Below are positions 23,233 to 35,132 of a stretch of DNA of 64,000 bases, piece after piece. This DNA comes from Micropterix aruncella (Eukaryota; Arthropoda; Insecta; Lepidoptera; Micropterigidae), in contig OX155952.1 in the NCBI GenBank assembly GCA_944548615.1, forward strand, positions 31,388,278-31,452,277. The letters run 5' to 3'. Every line of letters begins with the position of its first letter. Position 1 is the stretch's first letter. Under the pieces are notes generated by a model, which was given only the letters and a program-made list of their open reading frames with translations, made no database searches and was not told where the DNA came from. Position numbers and translations under genes: made by a program.

Positions 23233-23800
23233 CTACAAATTTATTGGCTGTAAGTTATCCTTAAGAAAATAAAATAAAAAAATAAAAATAAAATAGTGCG
23301 CCATTGAAAAAGGGACGGTTTTGTATAATTTGCACAGACAGGGAAGCTGTAAAATGCTGTTTTTATTAGTAAAAAAAATATAAACGAAGGTATTCCGAAG
23401 CTGGTTTGTGTTTTTGATTATGAAATCCATAAGTCTTCTGGTCGTGCACGTGAATCGTATTACAAAGATCGATTATAAACATAAAGCAAAAACAAAATTC
23501 CACCGCTGAAATGGTTTTCTTATGATCAAACGCCTTGCTGAAATCAAAGAAAGCGATATACACACACTTCGAGTCCACGTGGAATATCTTTATTTATTTA
23601 TTTATTTATTTATAGTATTACACAAGTTCGTTTGTACAGTTTACCATATCATGTTGTATATATATATGTGACGTTAGCAAAAAACTGATTCTCGAGGAGA
23701 TATAGTAATGAATAAAAGTCGCCTAACTAGGCCAGGGCCTGTTCTAAGGCAGACTTTATAAAATATTTCTTAAATGTATCTAATCAAATTACTAAATAAT
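23233..23800 (-). pseudogene. LINE relic with a reverse-transcriptase motif and a LINE tail
   Basis: On the minus strand, 23578-23500 encodes 'CVYIAFFDFSKAFDHKK', the motif-A region of jockey/CR1-type reverse transcriptases (the catalytic Asp is in F-D-F-S-K-A-F-D). The neighbouring 23583-23790 holds the reversed tail of another LINE: a (ttta)n run at 23586-23613, which is an A-rich tail seen from the other strand, and 'cctaactaggccagggcctg', shared with about 29335. The two pieces may belong to different insertions. Confidence 0.6.
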
Positions 23801-24657
23801 TGTTATATAAAAAAAAATAAAAAAAAATAAAATTAAAACAATTAAAATTTGTAGAAATTCTATTACTTTGACAATAATTATTAAAGTGTATAGTAAAAGT
23901 AAAAATAAGTTTGAAAGTAAAAATATATGTCTAAAATTGAAGAATAATGTGAAAAATTAATATACAATATTCGCGTGAATTTTTAAGGCGTAATCAATGA
24001 ACACAAACACATTAGGACATGTTCGATCAAAACACAAATGAAAGTGCTAATGTTGGGTTGGAGAGTCGTTCTTTGATCTCTTATTAATATGATGATCTCA
24101 TTACTATTATATTACGCGGATGATGATAACAAATTGACATTTAAGTAGTAAGTATTTAATTAATTAAAGCCTAATTTTATTTTGAGAAAATAAACGATCA
24201 ATTCGAATGAAATTGACGAAACTTTGATAACGTATGGAGGTTTCTTCAGTTAATTTCCACCTGGTACATTTTTTGATTTTTTGTAATATTTTTAGAAATC
24301 AAAAATGAACACCAGCAGCCGACATACTGCATAAATAAAAGTCTCGCAAAGGGCTAAGGACAGCGCCAGGTTGGACGTAACACTGCGTGATCGAATCCTC
24401 AACGCAAATCATTCGTTTATTTCCAGATGAGAATTAATTTAATTCCTCACGGAAAATCCTGATCGCAGATCAAATACTCGTAGGGCAAGTCGTACCGGTA
24501 ATTGAATGCGGACAAGTACTGCAACGCGTCGTCTTCGGTTCCAAATAAGGAAGACCGATCTACGAACGTAGATTTATGGGTTTCATTTATTTAAGCCAGA
24601 GGTAGCCAACCTTTCTGAGACGTTTCTGAAATTATATAAGTAATAAAAATGGAATAA
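23801..24657. other. AT-rich DNA, nothing recognised
   Basis: No exon or repeat boundary identified. Near 24600 a 'cagaggtagccaacctt' block resembles one end of a hAT-type element, but no partner end was found. Confidence 0.4.
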
Positions 24658-25660
24658 TTGGCAAACCACTATGCGCCGGTGCTAAAGGGCGGCGTGCCTC
24701 AAGACAACTGGCGCAATGTCCTCCACTCCTGGAGCAGCTCTAAATGCACAGCTGAACTTACCGCCCCTACACATTCACTTGCAAAAGGTGGCGAAAGTCA
24801 GCATGTACAGGCTATCTGCCCGAGAGAAGGTAAACTGGATCTCACAAGCACTAAGATCAGTTTTTGACTCAGTCAGTGAAACTCCAACCCTCAACATGGT
24901 ATCAGACACCATGCTTCCACTCCTAAACTCTGGAAAACTTTTTACAGTGGAACTGCCGCCCAGAGACGACTGACTAAAAAGCCAACTGCACTGGGAGGCC
25001 GGTAGCCTTAAATGTTATACTGATTGGTCCAAATCGGGACTGGACATAGGCTGCAGTATATATGGTGAGCAGGAATCGAGGGAAATGAAAAAGTCGACGA
25101 ACTTGCTAAGACGGGAGCAAAGGCAACGTTATACGGCCCTGAACCTTGCTGTGGCGTACCAAAAAGCCTTGCAAACCTAATTCCCAAACAAATATATTTA
25201 GAACAATCCGTCAAACACTGGAACAACACGCCAGTGTTGAATCAATCCAAAGCGCTGATTAAGGCCTACGATCCTAAGACGGCCCGTGATGCCTTATCGC
25301 TAAATAGGAACAATCTACGCATATTGGTGAGGGCGCTCACGGGGCATTGTGGCCTCAACAAACACATGTACAACCTCAAGCTCCGAGACACAAAAATGTG
25401 CAGGTTAAAAATGGCAGAGGAAAGTCCTCTACACCTCATGTGCGAGTGTAGCCCGCTAATGCGTAAAAGATACATCTACTTGGGTGGTCATTACCTCTAA
25501 CCTGAGGAGGTAAAACAATCTGGCGCCAATTGCCTGTTGCGGTTCTTAAATGACACGAGGCTTAGCGCAGAACTATAGTAGATGGCGAACATAATAGATC
25601 AGCAATGGTTGCAGTGTTACAAGGCTCTTAAAGACCTTAGAAAAGTCCCACACAACAAAT
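24658..25660 (+). pseudogene. LINE relic: RNase H remnant and C-terminal zinc-knuckle region (I/R1 type)
   Basis: The plus-strand frames give 'LNAQLNLPPLHIHLQKVAKV', which is the linker before RNase H, then 'CYTDWSKSGLDIGCSIYG', the first RNase H strand with its catalytic Asp. There is then a jump straight to 'GIEGNEKVDELAKTGA', the last RNase H helix, so the middle of the domain is deleted. 'NRNNLRILVRALTGHCGLNK' and 'CRLKMAEESPLHLMCECSPL' (about 25305-25455) are the usual T-G-H and Cys/His C-terminal segment. Frameshifts and stops show the copy is dead. Confidence 0.85.
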
Positions 25661-26045
25661 AAAAAAAATTAAAAATAATGCGCCAATGCCAGCATATATC
25701 CAAATGAGTGTGTCACTAAAATAGTTTGAGGAGACGTGGTTTTAAATTAATATTGTTTAAAACAAGCATATATTTTTCATTAGGTTATTAGGAAATTCAA
25801 GACCAACAAATTAAAACGCACATATCAGTCATTATACATAAATCCATGCAGTGCTCAAGCTGCCATCGTTGGAAATGGCTGCTTAGTTTTTGTTTTTCGA
25901 CAATAACTTCTGATTCGTCAGAGCCATCGTATAAATATGAAACAATCTCCATATAAAACTTAATATTGTATGCCTACACATATGAAAGACAAATACAAAT
26001 TCCCTCATGCACTGCAGAAAGCATTCGACCTAAAAACTTGAAAGA
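25661..26045. other. DNA without a recognised gene
   Basis: Nothing recognised. Confidence 0.4.
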
Positions 26046-26300
26046 TGGGATCGATTGCGTTTCTTCCTGAACTAAAATAAAAAATTATTTCATTCGAGCG
26101 AAACAGGGCATTACATTATACTGGAACGTGTAATAACCGGTTGCCCTTTTAAACGTGTTAAAACTACACACCGAAAACAAACTTATTCGGATAGCTATAC
26201 TTTCGAAAGGTAGTTTTAGTGCGGAAAAATCGACGATCGTTCATTTCATTTTCCCCTCTGACGCGTTGCTCCGACCCTTTCGTATGAACTGATTTTCATA
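26046..26300. mobile_element. Diverged foldback MITE of the 'GCGTTTCTTCGTGAACTAAAA' group
   Basis: It contains 'gattgcgtttcttcctgaac' on the left, 'tcgacgatcgttcatttcat' inside, and a weak reversed partner near 26285 ('gaactgattttc'). It is an older relative of the intact copy at 36653-36951. Confidence 0.55.
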
Positions 26301-26954
26301 TTTTTTATGGAGAGACGCCATCGGGTTTAATATGCCACACAATGGATGTAGTATTAAGAATAAAATCGTGAAATTTCGTGGACATATCGCACCATGTGAA
26401 ACTTTTCAAATTTAGTTTTCTCGTGCGGCACATTTTAAGGTTGGAAACCACTGACCAAGCGATATGCACCAGAAAGCAAGTTCGATTTGACTTACACAGC
26501 GAGTCATTTATAGGGTTACGACCAAGACGAATAAACGGAACCCTATTGGAGAGACATCGTCGTCTGTCTGTCTGCCTGTTTGTCAACGTCGATTATTTTG
26601 CATGAAATTTGGCATAATCCTATCCCGCACGTTTCCCGGAAGAAGAGAGCAATAAATATTTTTTACCTAGAGCTCATTTCGTTGTATTAAAAAAAAAACG
26701 TTTATATTTACTTGAATTAAAAACGTAAGCGAAAAATTGTGTGCCCCCTCCCTAATATTCAGTTTCTTGTCCGGAATTTTAGATTGTTTTTTATATATAT
26801 CACAAAAGATAAATATTACAGGAAAAATACAATAAGTTTTTAAAAACATAACGAATTTATGTACGAAAAGAAACACCCCTTTAGTAAACAAAGAAACACT
26901 GAAGTTTCACGTCAATGGAACGTAATTTTAGGAAAACATAAAAACAGTTAGGAA
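26301..26954. other. AT-rich DNA with a common insect repeat fragment
   Basis: At about 26530-26600, 'cggaaccctattgg' followed by 'gtctgtctgtctgcctg' is a widespread insect repeat pattern. No gene recognised. Confidence 0.4.
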
Positions 26955-27235
26955 CTGGGCTTAATTGCATTTCTTCGTGATCTAATATTGCAAAATAGTA
27001 TAATACATGCGAATGAGACAGAGCATTGCGTTAGAGCGGAATGTAAAATAAACGATAGTACCTTTTCCCGCCCAAAAACTACCTGCCGCATGTAAAACCA
27101 TTCGAATTAGTAGGGAAATCATTACGTCTGGTGCTGCGATCATTACGATTGTGCTGCTTTATGTTCGATTGGTAGTTTTATGTTGGAAAAGTGACGACCG
27201 TTTTATTTATATTCTGCTCTAACAGTCCCAATAGC
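26955..27235. mobile_element. Foldback MITE, second diverged copy
   Basis: It shares 'atttcttcgtgatcta', 'gcgaatgagacagagcat', 'gttagagcggaatg' and 'gtgacgaccg' in order with 36653-36951. The ends are degraded. Confidence 0.55.
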
Positions 27236-27426
27236 TACATAAAAGAGCGTATAAACTCGTATGCAATTACTTAGCTTTTAAAGAAGTGCTAAAATTCATT
27301 CCTAGTTAATTGTTGCGAAAATCTCTCGAAAGGCAGGAACACACATCGCGCATGTAAAACTGGCATTTGACCGGTTTTATTTTATTTTTGAATTATTTTA
27401 ACAATTATTATTGAAATAATTTTAAG

Positions 27427-27690
27427 CTAACCTTTGTTAGTTTGTGACAGTATCATAAATATACGTCGTACGCGCCAAAAAATCGAATTTGCGTTTTTTA
27501 TTGTTATTGGTGTAAAATCAGGCTCCGGATCGAGTTTTCTTGTAATTCTCATTGCAGTGGCATCTCGTAGGCATGACTTAATAATTTTATCCGGTGATAC
27601 CTCTAACGTGCTTAGTAGTAATTCCTCGCAAACAACATAACTATTTGACACTTTTAATCGTTGGGACAATAAACGAATATTTTTTTTTTT
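27427..27690 (-). other. Unidentified open reading stretch (possible exon or relic)
   Basis: A minus-strand frame of about 85 codons ends at a stop at 27427. It contains 'VVCEELLLSTLEVSPDKIIK', 'SCLRDATAMRITRKLDPEPD' and 'FTPITIKNANSIFWRVRRIF'. The amino-acid pattern looks like real protein, but there is no ATG near its start, no convincing splice acceptor, and I do not recognise a family. It could be the last exon of an unknown gene or a mobile-element remnant. Confidence 0.25.
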
Positions 27691-28019
27691 AATTTTGTCC
27701 CCTTTACACAACTAAAAAAAAAACCATGGCCTGAAAAGTTTGCTTCTTGGTTTGTACGAGGTCTCACATATAGAGTGACGATATGGAGTAATTCAAAAAA
27801 TTAATAGTCCATAGTTTAGTCAAAATCCAAAAGATGACATAAGATGACAAAGGAGATTTGGATAATAAATAAATAGCATAAGAGATTTGGATATCAAGCT
27901 TGAAAACAAAGAAATATGTTCTAATAGTTGACATTTGCCAAAAAGACTAATTATTATTATTATCAACGAAGACTGTATTGCTGGATTTGACCATTAATTT
28001 ATGTACGATATTTTTATTA

Positions 28020-28285
28020 TACGGTTATCTATTTTGATGACTATCACATTATTACTAGGATAGTTATGGTTACAGACATTATAAATACGATAAAAAATTA
28101 ATTTAGCGCGTAAAGTTTGTAGCACCCGACGTTTTGGCGATATTGCAGCCGCTGTTGTCCAGGGTAGACTCCGGGTTAAGTTTTCCCTGGACAACGGCGG
28201 TTAGAACATCGCCGACACTTAAACCTAAAAAAAAAGTTTTTATCTTATTTAAATTGCCAAACAATCACGATAGTCTTCGATTTTG
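28020..28285. mobile_element. Foldback MITE of the 'CGGCGATGTTGCAACC' family
   Basis: The hairpin arms at 28131-28163 and 28185-28216 ('ttgtccaggg' / 'ccctggacaa' at the loop side) are imperfect relatives of 16449-16522. Beyond the hairpin, 'cacgatagtcttcgatt' at about 28267 is the reverse of the block near 16370. Boundaries are approximate. Confidence 0.65.
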
Positions 28286-29289
28286 TGTTACAGATAATTG
28301 TACATTTGTAATGTAATGTAATGTGTACATTTATGTACAGGAAGTTCTATTTAATGAAACAGCAATTTTCATTATTACATTATTTTCTATTTATGAATGA
28401 TTCCCATACCGATTATAAATTACTCAAATTAGTTTATATAGTCACAACTCTCACGATAGTTGATTTCCCATAATTACTGAGAATATTAGACGCAATGACG
28501 CATCCTCGTGTAGCAGCGTCTACCTATTGGAGTAGAATGATTTGTTATTGCCATGAAGGTTATTGCCAAGAAGGTTATTGCCAAGAAGCCCTGTAGGTAC
28601 TCCTCAAACAACTTGTTCACAGAACGAAAGTTATCAGACATCAGGCAGATGTATGCTAAAACAGTTCAAGTAACGATATACACGTTAAAACTAACAATAA
28701 AATAGCAACAAGAGGCTTCACACCCTGTAATCAAGACATGTTATGGAAAACCCGAACGTATTTTGCCCAAAGACACATCGGCTTATAGACACTCATAGAT
28801 TATATAAAAACATGCCGAAATATAAAGTCAATTCAATTTAAATTTTAAATTACAGAACTCCTTTTTAACTTGGGAGAAATGAAGTAGAAAAGATAATAGG
28901 TTATATTTTAAAATAAACACTTGTAATATAATAATATTATCCGAAATTAGCAGCAAACAACAAAAATATCACCTTACATCATGGTTAATAAACCTTGGTA
29001 GGAGAGAGACCGAGAAAACATTCATCACAATTTTAAAATAAATAAATATATTTATTTTCTATTTATTTTATACAGGTATTTTTATTAATTCTTATATATT
29101 ATTAGTTATTATTATAAATGATTATTTATTATTGCTATTATATATTATTATTATTATTATTTAGTATTACTTGTCTATAGTTCTAATATTATTTTGGTGT
29201 AGTGAGAATTTCATTTTAACTTGATTTGATTAAAAAAAATATATTTTTAGTTTGGAATTTAACTTGATTTGATTCAATTTTTTTATTTT
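28286..29289. other. AT-rich DNA, nothing recognised
   Basis: At 28560-28586 'ggttattgccaagaa' is duplicated. No gene recognised. The end merges into AT-rich LINE tail sequence. Confidence 0.4.
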
Positions 29290-29430
29290 TAGTATGTATT
29301 TTTTAATCATTTGTATTGGTGTTCTCCTTAGAACAGGCTCTGCCTAGTTAGGAGCAACACAATCAATGTTAAGTGCTAACGGTGTAATTTTTTTTGTGGA
29401 GCAATAAATAAATAAAATAAATAAATCCAT
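29290..29430 (+). mobile_element. LINE 3' tail
   Basis: 'cttagaacaggctctgccta' followed by 'gttagg' and an A-rich (taaa)n tail is the same kind of LINE 3' end as the reversed one at 23583-23790. No coding part is attached. Confidence 0.5.
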
Positions 29431-29699
29431 TGCAATATTTTTTTATATTATTCTTTTACTTATTTATTTGTTCTATAATCATCATCTTGCGATATTTTAT
29501 AATTATTGTATTTCTATGATCATGCTCTTTCGGTAATTTAAAGTCTTCATGTGCGCGCATATGAAGAAATTATCGCCATACTAGAATTCTATCTCAGTAC
29601 GTGGTATGGTTTAGTTATGCAGATTCTGCAATAAAAACAATTTAAATGTATTTTTTTAAATGAATAAATTATTATAATTAGTATTATTATAACAAGCTT

Positions 29700-30175
29700 T
29701 TATTTAACTTGCAATGTCCGTATGTAAGTTGTATGTTTCAAAATTTGCGAACTATTTTTCAACCACTTATTGGTATCCGATTGAGCTGAAATTTGGCATA
29801 CTACGAGCACAGTATACCAGACAGTAGCTTCTCTTACAACAAAATTGAAATCCAAGCAAGTGACGTCAGGAATCTTAAGGGCTACCACAAATCGTAATAT
29901 GGTTACTCGTCACTTCTTGAAGCATCGTCCCGGCCACATTTACGGTGCCCCGGCGACGCAGATGCTATTATGCTACCGATTTGTTCTGAGAATACCATAT
30001 GGCGTCGACTCGTAAATCGCCACAAAAAAAGTAATAGGAAGAGCGGACACAAACTGCGCCTACAGCGCGTCACAGCCCACAGCGCCGTAACTATGGGCCT
30101 AAGGACACGACATGACCCCTGGCCCCACTTCCATCGCACCCTCTTCCCGCATTGCCTTGTAGCTCTTGAGTGAAC
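29700..30175. repeat. Dispersed repeat shared with 61580-62000
   Basis: Both places contain 'agtataccagacagtagc', 'tctctta' and then 'aaaattgaaa' with similar spacing, and both end in a C-rich stretch with 'ccctcgcaccc'-like sequence. The nature is unknown. No conserved ORF. Confidence 0.5.
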
Positions 30176-30235
30176 TACTGGGTGTTATTATACTGTGGTA
30201 CGAGTAAGTTCGGTGACAATGCAATATTATGGTAC

Positions 30236-30835
30236 CATCGAGCTGATTTGATGATGGAGCCGGGATGTGGGGACTGGAACTCCCTGATGGTAAACGGTAG
30301 GACAGTCGGATTTGGGTTAGTACGTTTGGTTATCATGAGTTTCCATTACACATGATGACGAGGGTGTACAGATGAAGCCGGAAGTTTGCCACTGGAATTC
30401 CCTGATAGAAAGTGCCAAGATAACGGTGCGAGTTTGGGATTGTTTGCTTTGTTGTGTTGAGTGCTTTTCATTACACATGATGATAAGGGTCTTAGGGGCT
30501 CTCTAGATGATCAAGCATGCTTGTCAAGCATTGCGTCACGGGCTGGGCAGGGATCGTAAACCGCAAAAATTGAGAATTGACTAAAAATGCCTAATTTTGT
30601 AGTTTTATACCAGGGAGTCACGTCATTCATCAATCAATTACGTCTAATTAACGTGACTCCCTGGTATAAACTACAAAATTAGGCATTTTTGGTAAACATT
30701 TGAAAAAAATATCCCTGCGGTTCCTATCCCCTCCCAGCCCGCGACACGATGCTTCACAAGCATGCTTGATCGTCTAGAGAGCCCCTTAAGATGGATCTGA
30801 GAGATTGCCACTGGAACACCCTGATAGAAAGTAAA
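30236..30835. repeat. Short tandem repeat of about 118-125 bp, interrupted by a MITE
   Basis: Units marked by 'gatgatggagccgg' / 'gatgaagccgg' and 'actggaactccctgat' start near 30250, 30370 and, after the MITE, 30795. A single related unit lies near 49170-49200 ('gatgatggagtcgg'). This looks like a lepidopteran-type minisatellite. There is no coding potential. Confidence 0.65.
30495..30785. mobile_element. Palindromic MITE with TTA target duplication
   Basis: A 291-bp foldback element starting 'ggggctctctaga' and ending 'tctagagagcccc', flanked by TTA (30492-30494 and 30786-30788). The outer arms and a long, almost perfect inner inverted repeat (about 30582-30625 and 30647-30690) are both visible. 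TTA duplications are typical of PIF/Harbinger elements. It sits inside a tandem-repeat unit. Confidence 0.85.
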
Positions 30836-30839
30836 GCCT

Positions 30840-31736
30840 GTTAAAAAAAACTTTATTTTTTATTACTATTATATTGTCTTGTATTTCATAGTGGGCCATT
30901 ATTATTATTTCTAAAATAAATTTCGTTCTTACCCTCTCCTAAATGTGTAATAATATAATAAAATGAAGCCTGCTATTTTCCTCCTTTCCCGACAAAGTTA
31001 ATTACGCTTGTTAGCATGAAAGCAAGTAACCTGACGCCATTTTAACAAAGTAAATTCAACATTTCTTAGGCATGCTTTCATGCTGAAATAATGGCGTTGT
31101 TTTATTCCATTGAAGTTATGTTAGAAATGGCTGGATTGCTTTGTTTTGTCGGGAATTTGAACCGCAAAACTTCGCTTCAGTGGCGAAAAGTTCGCTATGG
31201 CCTTATCGGCCCGACTGAGATGCCGCTAACTTTTTATTGAGTGATTATGGTGAAAGATTGCCGTTATTTATTTCAGTCTGGAAGAAAAATTACGGTGAGA
31301 TTAGTCAGCACTACTTATAAATATGGAAGACCACGTAGCAGAAGAGGGAAAAGAAACAGAAGTCACAGAAGATGAAGAACACAATGGGAGTAGGTATTTC
31401 ATTTAGAGAGAAACAAGCGAAACGCTTTGTATTGCAACGTCTAAAGTCATTTCAAGCATTTATGAAAAAAATACACATTTTGCTCTCATAACTAATATTA
31501 ATATGACTCTAGAAAAGCCTCCTGTTTGTAGATGTTTTCATTTTATTTTTTATTTATTTATTTAAATCCACAGATGTGATTAAATAAAAGTTCACAAAGT
31601 TTATAGATGAAAACGTATTTATTTTCAAAGGAAAATATGTAGGATTAAGTTTACAAATGTGCAGAAATGGATACCTACCTATATTGTATCATTAAATCTA
31701 CAGGCTAGGGCCTAGGGTATTATTTGTTAAATGCCG
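30840..31736. other. DNA without a recognised gene
   Basis: 'aggcatgctttcatgctgaa' near 31068 and 'gttagcatgaaagc' near 31008 form a small inverted repeat. A short plus-strand frame after 31322 is very acidic but only about 25 codons long and is not called. Confidence 0.4.
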
Positions 31737-32352
31737 TACTACGTTTTGGCAGCTAGGATTTTACTACCAAACACAAAGTGTAGATGGCACTCATAGGTTG
31801 ATTAATTTTGATTAATCGTTTGATTAATCGATTAATGTTGATTAATGTTGATTTGGTTTGAGAAACCTTGATTAATTTTCTCTTACGTTCAGTAGCCCAA
31901 TAGATGGCGTCCTCCTATACACGCAGTTGCTGTATACTATCTTAAAATATACATAATTATATTATAACAAACAAACTTTTATATAATAGCTCAGTATTAT
32001 TTTAACATTATTTACATAAAATGTATTTTTTTAATTTGGTATAGAGGTTTCACTACGTAATAATTACACGCTTTGACGTTCGAATAGACTATTAATAGAA
32101 GGCATTCAATATCTCCATATTATTTGTCTTACGTCAGCCTATATAATAATGCGATAGATGGCAGTAATTGAATGCTATTATTTGTTATCATTGGTTAAAT
32201 AATGCGTTTTTATAATCAATTAGTCCTTTGTGAAAAACCTTTCATTATCAATGTTATTATACATGGCCAAAAAATTGCAAATATTTTTGCCGGACAATGC
32301 TATCAGCTCCACCCACATGTCGCCAGCGTAGAAGGGTTGCCAAAACGTACTA
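31737..32352 (+). mobile_element. MITE of the 'GTTTTGGCA' family, best copy
   Basis: The terminal inverted repeats are 'tactacgttttggca' at the left and 'tgccaaaacgtacta' at the right, over 616 bp, without coding capacity. Relatives lie at 38395-38920 in the same orientation and, reversed, at 17410-17940 and 1-265. No clear target duplication is visible. Confidence 0.72.
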
Positions 32353-32640
32353 TGGTCTAGGAGTAGTGTAATAACCCATATAATCAATAAATAAAAAATT
32401 GAAAATACAAACGGAGCTGCCATTGAATTCACCGACCGAAGTCAGGCCCATCATATAGTGTTATTACACTTCTGGGGGGTGAGCAGTGGATCTAATACTG
32501 TTCTCTCGTTTAGGAACATAGTATCTGGGGCCTAATGGGGCTTTTGCCATTTTTAATTAAAACTTCGTTTTTACAGAAAATAAGCATTTTAAAATTCTAT
32601 AAAAAATTGAGCAAATTAATTTTCTTTATTATTTATTCTT
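32353..32640. other. DNA without a recognised gene
   Basis: Nothing recognised. Confidence 0.4.
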
Positions 32641-32642
32641 TA

Positions 32643-32862
32643 CTAGCTGCGCCCAGCGGTTTCACCCGCGTGGTGATAGAAAATTGTGATAATGATGATA
32701 GAAAACCATATATCTTTATAAATTATAGCCTATGTGTTATTCTGATGTGTAAGCTATATTACTGTAAAGTTTCATCAAAATCCATTTAGTAGTTTTTGCG
32801 TGAAAGAGTAACAAACATCCATACATACATACAAACTTTCGCGTTTATAATATTAGTAGGAT
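32643..32862 (+). mobile_element. RTE-type LINE or derived SINE, 3' end
   Basis: It starts 'agctgcgcccagcggtttca', contains 'agtttcatcaaaatccattt' and ends with 'acatacatacaaactttcgc' before 'ttataatattagtagga'. This is a very common 3' end pattern of RTE-type elements in Lepidoptera and other arthropods (from memory of the pattern). Non-coding here. Confidence 0.7.
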
Positions 32863-33042
32863 TTAGAAATCACACAGTATAATCAAAACAGTTAATTACA
32901 TTATGAAACTATAATTACTTATAACATAAAACCGATTACGGATTTCAATGAAATTACAGAAAATAACGTTTAACTACTTAATAAAACTAAATTACCTAAA
33001 ATTGTATTACTACATAAGAGGCCTTCGTTCACGATGTGTGTC

Positions 33043-33075
<33 letters not shown>

Positions 33076-33800
33076 ATTCATATGTGTTTGTGAGCTTGTT
33101 GAGTGTGTGGGTGTGGGGTAAAAAAAAAAAAAAAATGAAATTAAACAATGGTCGGCTGCATGGTCAGTGTCAGTTGAGAAAAAAATCGCAGTAAAAAAGA
33201 GGTGAGACTTTAGATTCACAGAGTAAAAACGGAATTCAAAATTTGTCCAGTATATAAAAGATATTGCAATATTACTTAATTGGAGTAAAAAAACATATAA
33301 TCCTTGAAAGGGGTACAGCCTTGTTTGTAATTATTTCGTTCCTATGAAATGTAACGAAGGTTTAACATATTGAGGTTAAAATTACGTACGGTTCGGTTAG
33401 ACATTCACTAAATCTCAAAATACAAGCCTGTAAAGGATTTGAAAATATAATAAAATGACTCCATGGGCAGGTTCAGTGGTCTGACTGGCTGAAAAAGCTG
33501 ACACTAAACAGTAACAACAACTAACTTTAGACAGTATACTGATACATAATTTATTTTTTATTGTTGATAATAATGTGATATTTTAGTGGATTTTGTAATA
33601 TCAACAATATTATTTTTTTTTAAAATACTTGTCAAGTATTCTCGATTCGGTTGAATCATTTTATTTGGGTAATCCTATAGTACACACTGAGCTTCGCGCG
33701 TCGTCAAGAAAATCCGTTTTTAGGGCAACTTCTTCGTAAACACACTGTACACTTTATGTATACTTTACGCATGCATCAATGTCAGATAAAACCATGTTTG
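32863..33800. other. AT-rich DNA with a (GT)n microsatellite
   Basis: A (GT)n run lies at about 33048-33074, followed by a 15-base A run at 33121-33135. No gene recognised. Confidence 0.5.
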
Positions 33801-33818
33801 ACTGTACCAATCAAGCAG

Positions 33819-34531
33819 TAGGGCGGTGTCGACTACAACGGGCGAACCCGTCACCCCAGGCTGGTATAACGATATGTGATCGTTCTTTCAGCCGTGGGAT
33901 GAATCTAGAAGACTTATAGACAAGATAATATTTTGTCTAGATCCGTCAACAAGCCCGTTAGAGGACAACGCCTTGCGGCGAGGCACCGGAAAATCGCACA
34001 GCGGGCAGCCTCGCCTCCTAACTACCCGTTTTAGTAGAATATCTCCGTCTCCGGCCTTCCTACTGGTTACGGGTCCGAAGTCGCTTACGAGGCCTCTACC
34101 TGCTGTATTACAGCGGTAATTCAATTTGAATTTATCGCGGACCTGGGCGTCCTTTGCCCGTAGTGCCACACGGGATCGGATGGCTCAAGGTTATTTCAAG
34201 GGTGGCATGACAGCAGGTCGAAATCCAACCCCGCTGCTTAGTATATTTCTTCTAGTATATTTCTTTCCGCTACGCAGTATATTTCTATAGTCTCCAGACT
34301 CCTTTTTGCAATTAGAGTGCACAACCGATTGGCGTCGCCGAACGGAGCGCAAACCGTTTAGTAGCGCCGGGATGCAATCCCGCCAGGAGAAACCGGTCCA
34401 CGAGCTGTGAGGCCTGAGATGCGATAGTCTGACCCGAGGAGGCTTCTGAATAGGAGCTGAATCGTGAGTTGAGCCGATCCGAGAACAAAATGGATCTTAT
34501 GGCCCAAGCTGCACGAAACCGTTCGCTACCA
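33819..34531 (+). mobile_element. Noncoding retroposon, subfamily B, copy 1
   Basis: A 713-bp element flanked by the exact 14-bp direct repeat 'taccaatcaagcag' (33805-33818 and 34532-34545). It begins 'tagggcggtgtcgactacaa' and then 'cgggcgaacccgtcacc', and ends 'cgttcgctacca'. It aligns in blocks with subfamily A (5' block, centre around the sequence for 'cagactcc', and 3' end) but is diverged. It is closest to 37568-38272. No ORF is conserved. Confidence 0.82.
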
Positions 34532-34545
34532 TACCAATCAAGCAG

Positions 34546-35130
34546 ACCAACATCTGGATTGAACATTTTAAACAAATGCCCTGCCAAAGGGAAACCAACT
34601 GAATATCTCTTATCATTCCGTGATCATTCGCTTCTTCAATGGCGACTCGACAGTGACGAACTCGAGATGTGTGATTAGAATCTTGAACCCGACTTCCAAA
34701 TTCGCATTCCGCGTCTAGTGGAGCAAGCGATGGAATGTGGTGAGTTATTGAAATGGCAGATGGTGTTTTGCGATCGGCGTCCCACATTCCTGAGGCGATT
34801 CGCTAGTGACGCATTGCCTGGAAATAAATGTGCAATAACCAATAAGTGACTCCTGGAATTTGTGACGCAACTGAACGGGAGCACAGCACAAACGCGTACG
34901 CCCATTACCGATTTGTATGGCTCGGCAAACATTTGGAACACCTCCATCCGTAATCCGTACGGCTTACTTATATCCGAAAGAAACGGTGGATAGGCTTCGG
35001 TATATGCTACTTATTTAACAATGTCAGCAACATACTTTCAGCATACATCAGTCAAAGTTTTTAGTTATTTTAGTAAGGCTAAATATTCACATAACAGTAA
35101 ATACGACGATATTAATAAAAAATAAATAAA
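34546..35130. other. DNA of unknown nature with several short open frames
   Basis: The base composition is more balanced than the neighbourhood, but no motif or repeat partner was recognised. Confidence 0.35.
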
Positions 35131-35132
35131 CA

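Noticed and set aside
30000..31000. CRISPR-like array of repeats
   Set aside because: The units are diverged 118-125 bp tandem repeats in a eukaryotic genome, without regular spacers.
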